This document shows, piece after piece, positions 62,393 to 64,000 of a DNA stretch of 64,000 nucleotides. The notes below the pieces were generated by a model, which was given only the letters and a program-made list of their open reading frames with translations, made no database searches and was not told the origin of the DNA. The position numbers and the translations under genes are program-made. This DNA comes from Streptomyces poonensis. Its GTDB lineage: Bacteria; Actinomycetota; Actinomycetes; Streptomycetales; Streptomycetaceae. Within the stretch, counting starts at the first letter, position 1; each line of letters begins with the position of its first letter. The DNA lies in NCBI RefSeq assembly GCF_014650915.1, contig NZ_BMVW01000002.1, positions 248,001 through 312,000 on the forward strand. Direction: 5' to 3'.

Positions 62393-63211
62393 ATGACGCA
62401 CAACACCGCGCCCGCCGCCCTGGAATGGCGTGACCGTGCCCGGGCGGTCGTCCAGGACCTGACCGCCCTGGCCCGCACCGCCACCCAGCTGCCCCACGCG
62501 CCGGGGTACCGACACCGCCCCGAGACGATCACCGTCCCGCCACCGGCGCCCTCGTCGCGGCAGTCGGGCCCCGTCCGCCCCACGCACACTCCCGTGCTGC
62601 TGGTCCACGGCTACCTGACCACCGAGCAGTGCTGGACGCCACTGCTGCGCCGACTGCACCGGGCGGGCTTCCGCGACACGAGCTGCCTGCGCTACAACAC
62701 CCTCACCACCGGCATCCCGCAGATCGCCGCCGCCCTCACCGACGCGGCCCGGGCAGCCATGGACCGCACCGCGTCCGGCAACGTCCACCTCATCGGCTAC
62801 AGCCTCGGCGGCCTGGCCGTCCGCTACGCCGTCCAGCACCTCGGCCTGGACACCGGCACCCGGACCGCCGTCACCATCGCCACACCCCACCACGGCAGTC
62901 CGTGGGCCAAGGCCGCACCCGGGATCGCAGCCCCCCAGATGCGCCCCGGCTCCACCCTCCTGACCACACTGCCCGACCTGGCCGCCGGCCACCCGGTGCG
63001 GTGGCTGCTCGTACACAGCGACAGCGACCCGGTCGTGCCGGCCGGCAGCGCCACCGCCGGCCGCTCCCCGGACGCCGTCCACGTGCCCGGATGCGGACAC
63101 CTGGGCCTGGTGACGGATCCGCGTACGGCGGAAGTGGTGACGGCCCACCTGTGCCACGCCGAGACCGACGCCGTCACCGTGGTTCCCCGGCCGCTCCACG
63201 ACGCGGCGTGA
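62393..63211 (+). CDS. lipase-like alpha/beta hydrolase
   Basis: 272-residue hydrolase: LLVHGYLTTEQCW (oxyanion), LIGYSLGGLAVRYA (nucleophile Ser), TIATPHHGSPW, an acid in LLVHSDSDPVVP and His in GCGHLGL. It resembles PGAP1/lipase class 2-like proteins. No clear signal peptide; a helical Arg/Ala-rich N-terminus precedes the domain. GGGGAAGAG lies about 6 bases before the ATG. The box array and 25-base motif upstream are probably its regulatory region. Confidence 0.82.
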   Translation: MTHNTAPAALEWRDRARAVVQDLTALARTATQLPHAPGYRHRPETITVPPPAPSSRQSGPVRPTHTPVLLVHGYLTTEQCWTPLLRRLHRAGFRDTSCLRYNTLTTGIPQIAAALTDAARAAMDRTASGNVHLIGYSLGGLAVRYAVQHLGLDTGTRTAVTIATPHHGSPWAKAAPGIAAPQMRPGSTLLTTLPDLAAGHPVRWLLVHSDSDPVVPAGSATAGRSPDAVHVPGCGHLGLVTDPRTAEVVTAHLCHAETDAVTVVPRPLHDAA

Positions 63212-63581
63212 GCACCGGGACCGACGTGTCCGCCGCGTGCCCCGCGCCACGCCTGGTGGACGGCGAGAGCTGTCGTGACGGTGGTCGCCAGGACCGGCGT
63301 CCACAGCCGTACGTTCCTGCCCCGCTCCCGCGCCGTACGCCGCCTGCCGGGCCACGGACTGCGGGGTTCCCGCTCCTCCAGAGGCTCCGACATCGCGACC
63401 GCCCACGGGTGCCGACCGGGGCGGGGACACGAGCCGCCGGCACGACGAGTGCGGTGGTCGCGACGCCCATGGCCACCGTGCCGATCCACAGCGACCAGGC
63501 GGCCCGCGCCCGCGCGGACCGCTGCGCCCTGCCCGCGGCCCGCCCCGCCGGTCCACGCAGTCCCCGACCGTACCGAACCAA
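63174..63581 (-). CDS. possible small membrane protein, frame disturbed
   Basis: A TTG start at 63581 with GGAG 8 bases upstream leads to a basic N-terminus and one hydrophobic helix (AAWSLWIGTVAMGVATTALVV). After about residue 55 the frame becomes Arg/Ser-rich. Another frame in the same region instead gives MSEPLEEREPRSPW and a second hydrophobic stretch, LWTPVLATTVTTALAV. This may be a frameshifted two-helix protein or a chance frame. Low confidence. Confidence 0.3.
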   Translation of the reverse strand: MVRYGRGLRGPAGRAAGRAQRSARARAAWSLWIGTVAMGVATTALVVPAARVPAPVGTRGRSRCRSLWRSGNPAVRGPAGGVRRGSGAGTYGCGRRSWRPPSRQLSPSTRRGAGHAADTSVPVLTPRRGAAGEPR

Positions 63582-63644
63582 GTGACCGTCTCCGCGCGGG
63601 AGTTAGGGAATGACAGGAGCGACCGGTGCCGCCCGCGCCTGATC

Positions 63645-63660
63645 CCTACCGGGGGGTAGG
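63645..63660. promoter_or_regulatory. short inverted repeat CCTACC/GGTAGG
   Basis: Six-base perfect arms around GGGG, just upstream of the TTGTTA/TAACAA palindrome. Possible second operator or part of the promoter region of the diiron oxygenase gene. Confidence 0.3.
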
Positions 63661-63674
63661 CCGACAGCGGCCGC

Positions 63675-63697
63675 TTGTTATACATTCCGTCTAACAA
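63675..63697 (+). promoter_or_regulatory. palindromic operator overlapping a -10
   Basis: TTGTTA and TAACAA, perfect 6-base arms 11 bases apart, cover TATACA, a good -10. Size and position fit a TetR-type repressor site. AurF-like genes in Streptomyces are often next to a TetR gene, which would lie outside this window. Confidence 0.55.
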
Positions 63698-63798
63698 CGA
63701 TCGGCGGCGTCCTGGGAGACGTCCCGACCAGCGTGCCGTTCCACGGGAGCCGGCCCAGCACACCGCACGGCAGTCACTCGAACTGAGGAGTTGGGAGC

Positions 63799-64000
63799 AT
63801 GGCAAGCAGCACGACCCGGCCGGACGTTCAGGGAAGCCAGGCCCAGGGGGGCGCTCAGGGCCCCGGTGTCGCCCGGCGACTGCTCGACTCGTCCGCGACG
63901 CTGTCCTACGACCCGCTGACGGAAGTGGACTGGGAGACGCCGCTGGACAAGGACTTCCACGGTGCGAGCCCGGAGTGGTGCACGCTGTTCGGCACCGCGT
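63799..64000 (+). CDS. AurF-like diiron oxygenase (partial)
   Basis: First 67 codons of a gene cut by the right edge. After a Gly/Gln-rich start, SYDPLTEVDWETPLDKDFHG and SPEWCTLFGT match the N-terminus of AurF-type ferritin-like diiron oxygenases as I remember them. The iron ligands lie beyond the window. GAGGAG lies 8 bases before the ATG, and a palindromic operator-like site is about 100 bases upstream. Confidence 0.7.
   Translation, partial: MASSTTRPDVQGSQAQGGAQGPGVARRLLDSSATLSYDPLTEVDWETPLDKDFHGASPEWCTLFGTA

Overview
The window is chromosomal DNA from a high-GC actinomycete, almost certainly a Streptomyces or close relative. The signs are very GC-rich coding sequence, many GTG starts, and typical families: MmyB-type XRE, ABATE/CGNR, TipA-type MerR and two SARP/AfsR regulators, a divergent Fur-KatG pair, an HTH-nSTAND-WD40 protein, DUF5995 and DUF2267. 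No insertion sequence, integrase, prophage or CRISPR array was seen. The clearest signs of rearrangement are an amidinotransferase gene of lower GC joined to a broken membrane-protein gene (about 4.15-5.65 kb) and a DinB-type gene with no start next to a LysR gene (about 46.3 kb).

Layout. 0-9 kb: XRE regulator, hydrolase, phosphodiesterase, CGNR regulator, metallo-beta-lactamase-fold hydrolase, amidinotransferase, a secreted sulfatase preceded by a short cysteine-containing leader ORF, and mannose-6-phosphate isomerase. 9-21 kb: a YeeE/TsuA-type sulfur permease with its own cysteine-containing leader ORF, a glycosyltransferase coupled to a TipA-type regulator, an esterase, malic enzyme, a MerR-SulP pair, and a DAACS symporter preceded by a second leader peptide of the HVDLxR type. 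20.6-23.6 kb: Fur-family regulator and catalase-peroxidase. 23.6-35.3 kb: mixed metabolism (permease, 2OG-Fe dioxygenase, lipase, histone-H1-like protein, LLM oxidoreductase, two SDRs, YceI, DUF5995, DUF2267).

35.5-45.6 kb is a complete selenocysteine cassette. It holds a three-subunit formate dehydrogenase whose catalytic subunit reads through an in-frame UGA followed by a SECIS-like hairpin, then selD, tRNA-Sec, selB and selA. The selB stop codon lies exactly antisense to the tRNA-Sec anticodon.

46-64 kb: LysR regulator, Cu/Zn-SOD-like secreted protein, HTH-nSTAND-WD40 protein, SARP regulator, an LLM oxidoreductase-GH15 glycosidase pair, a class III CoA-transferase, a large AfsR-like regulator with TPRs, a lipase, and the start of an AurF-like diiron oxygenase.

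Two themes connect distant genes. First, four sulfur-related or possibly sulfur-related loci (sulfatase, YeeE, SulP, DAACS symporter) lie within about 14 kb. Three have cysteine-containing short ORFs upstream, which suggests translation-dependent sensing of cysteine supply. Second, the formate dehydrogenase and its whole Sec-decoding machinery are physically linked, so the trait could be inherited as one block.
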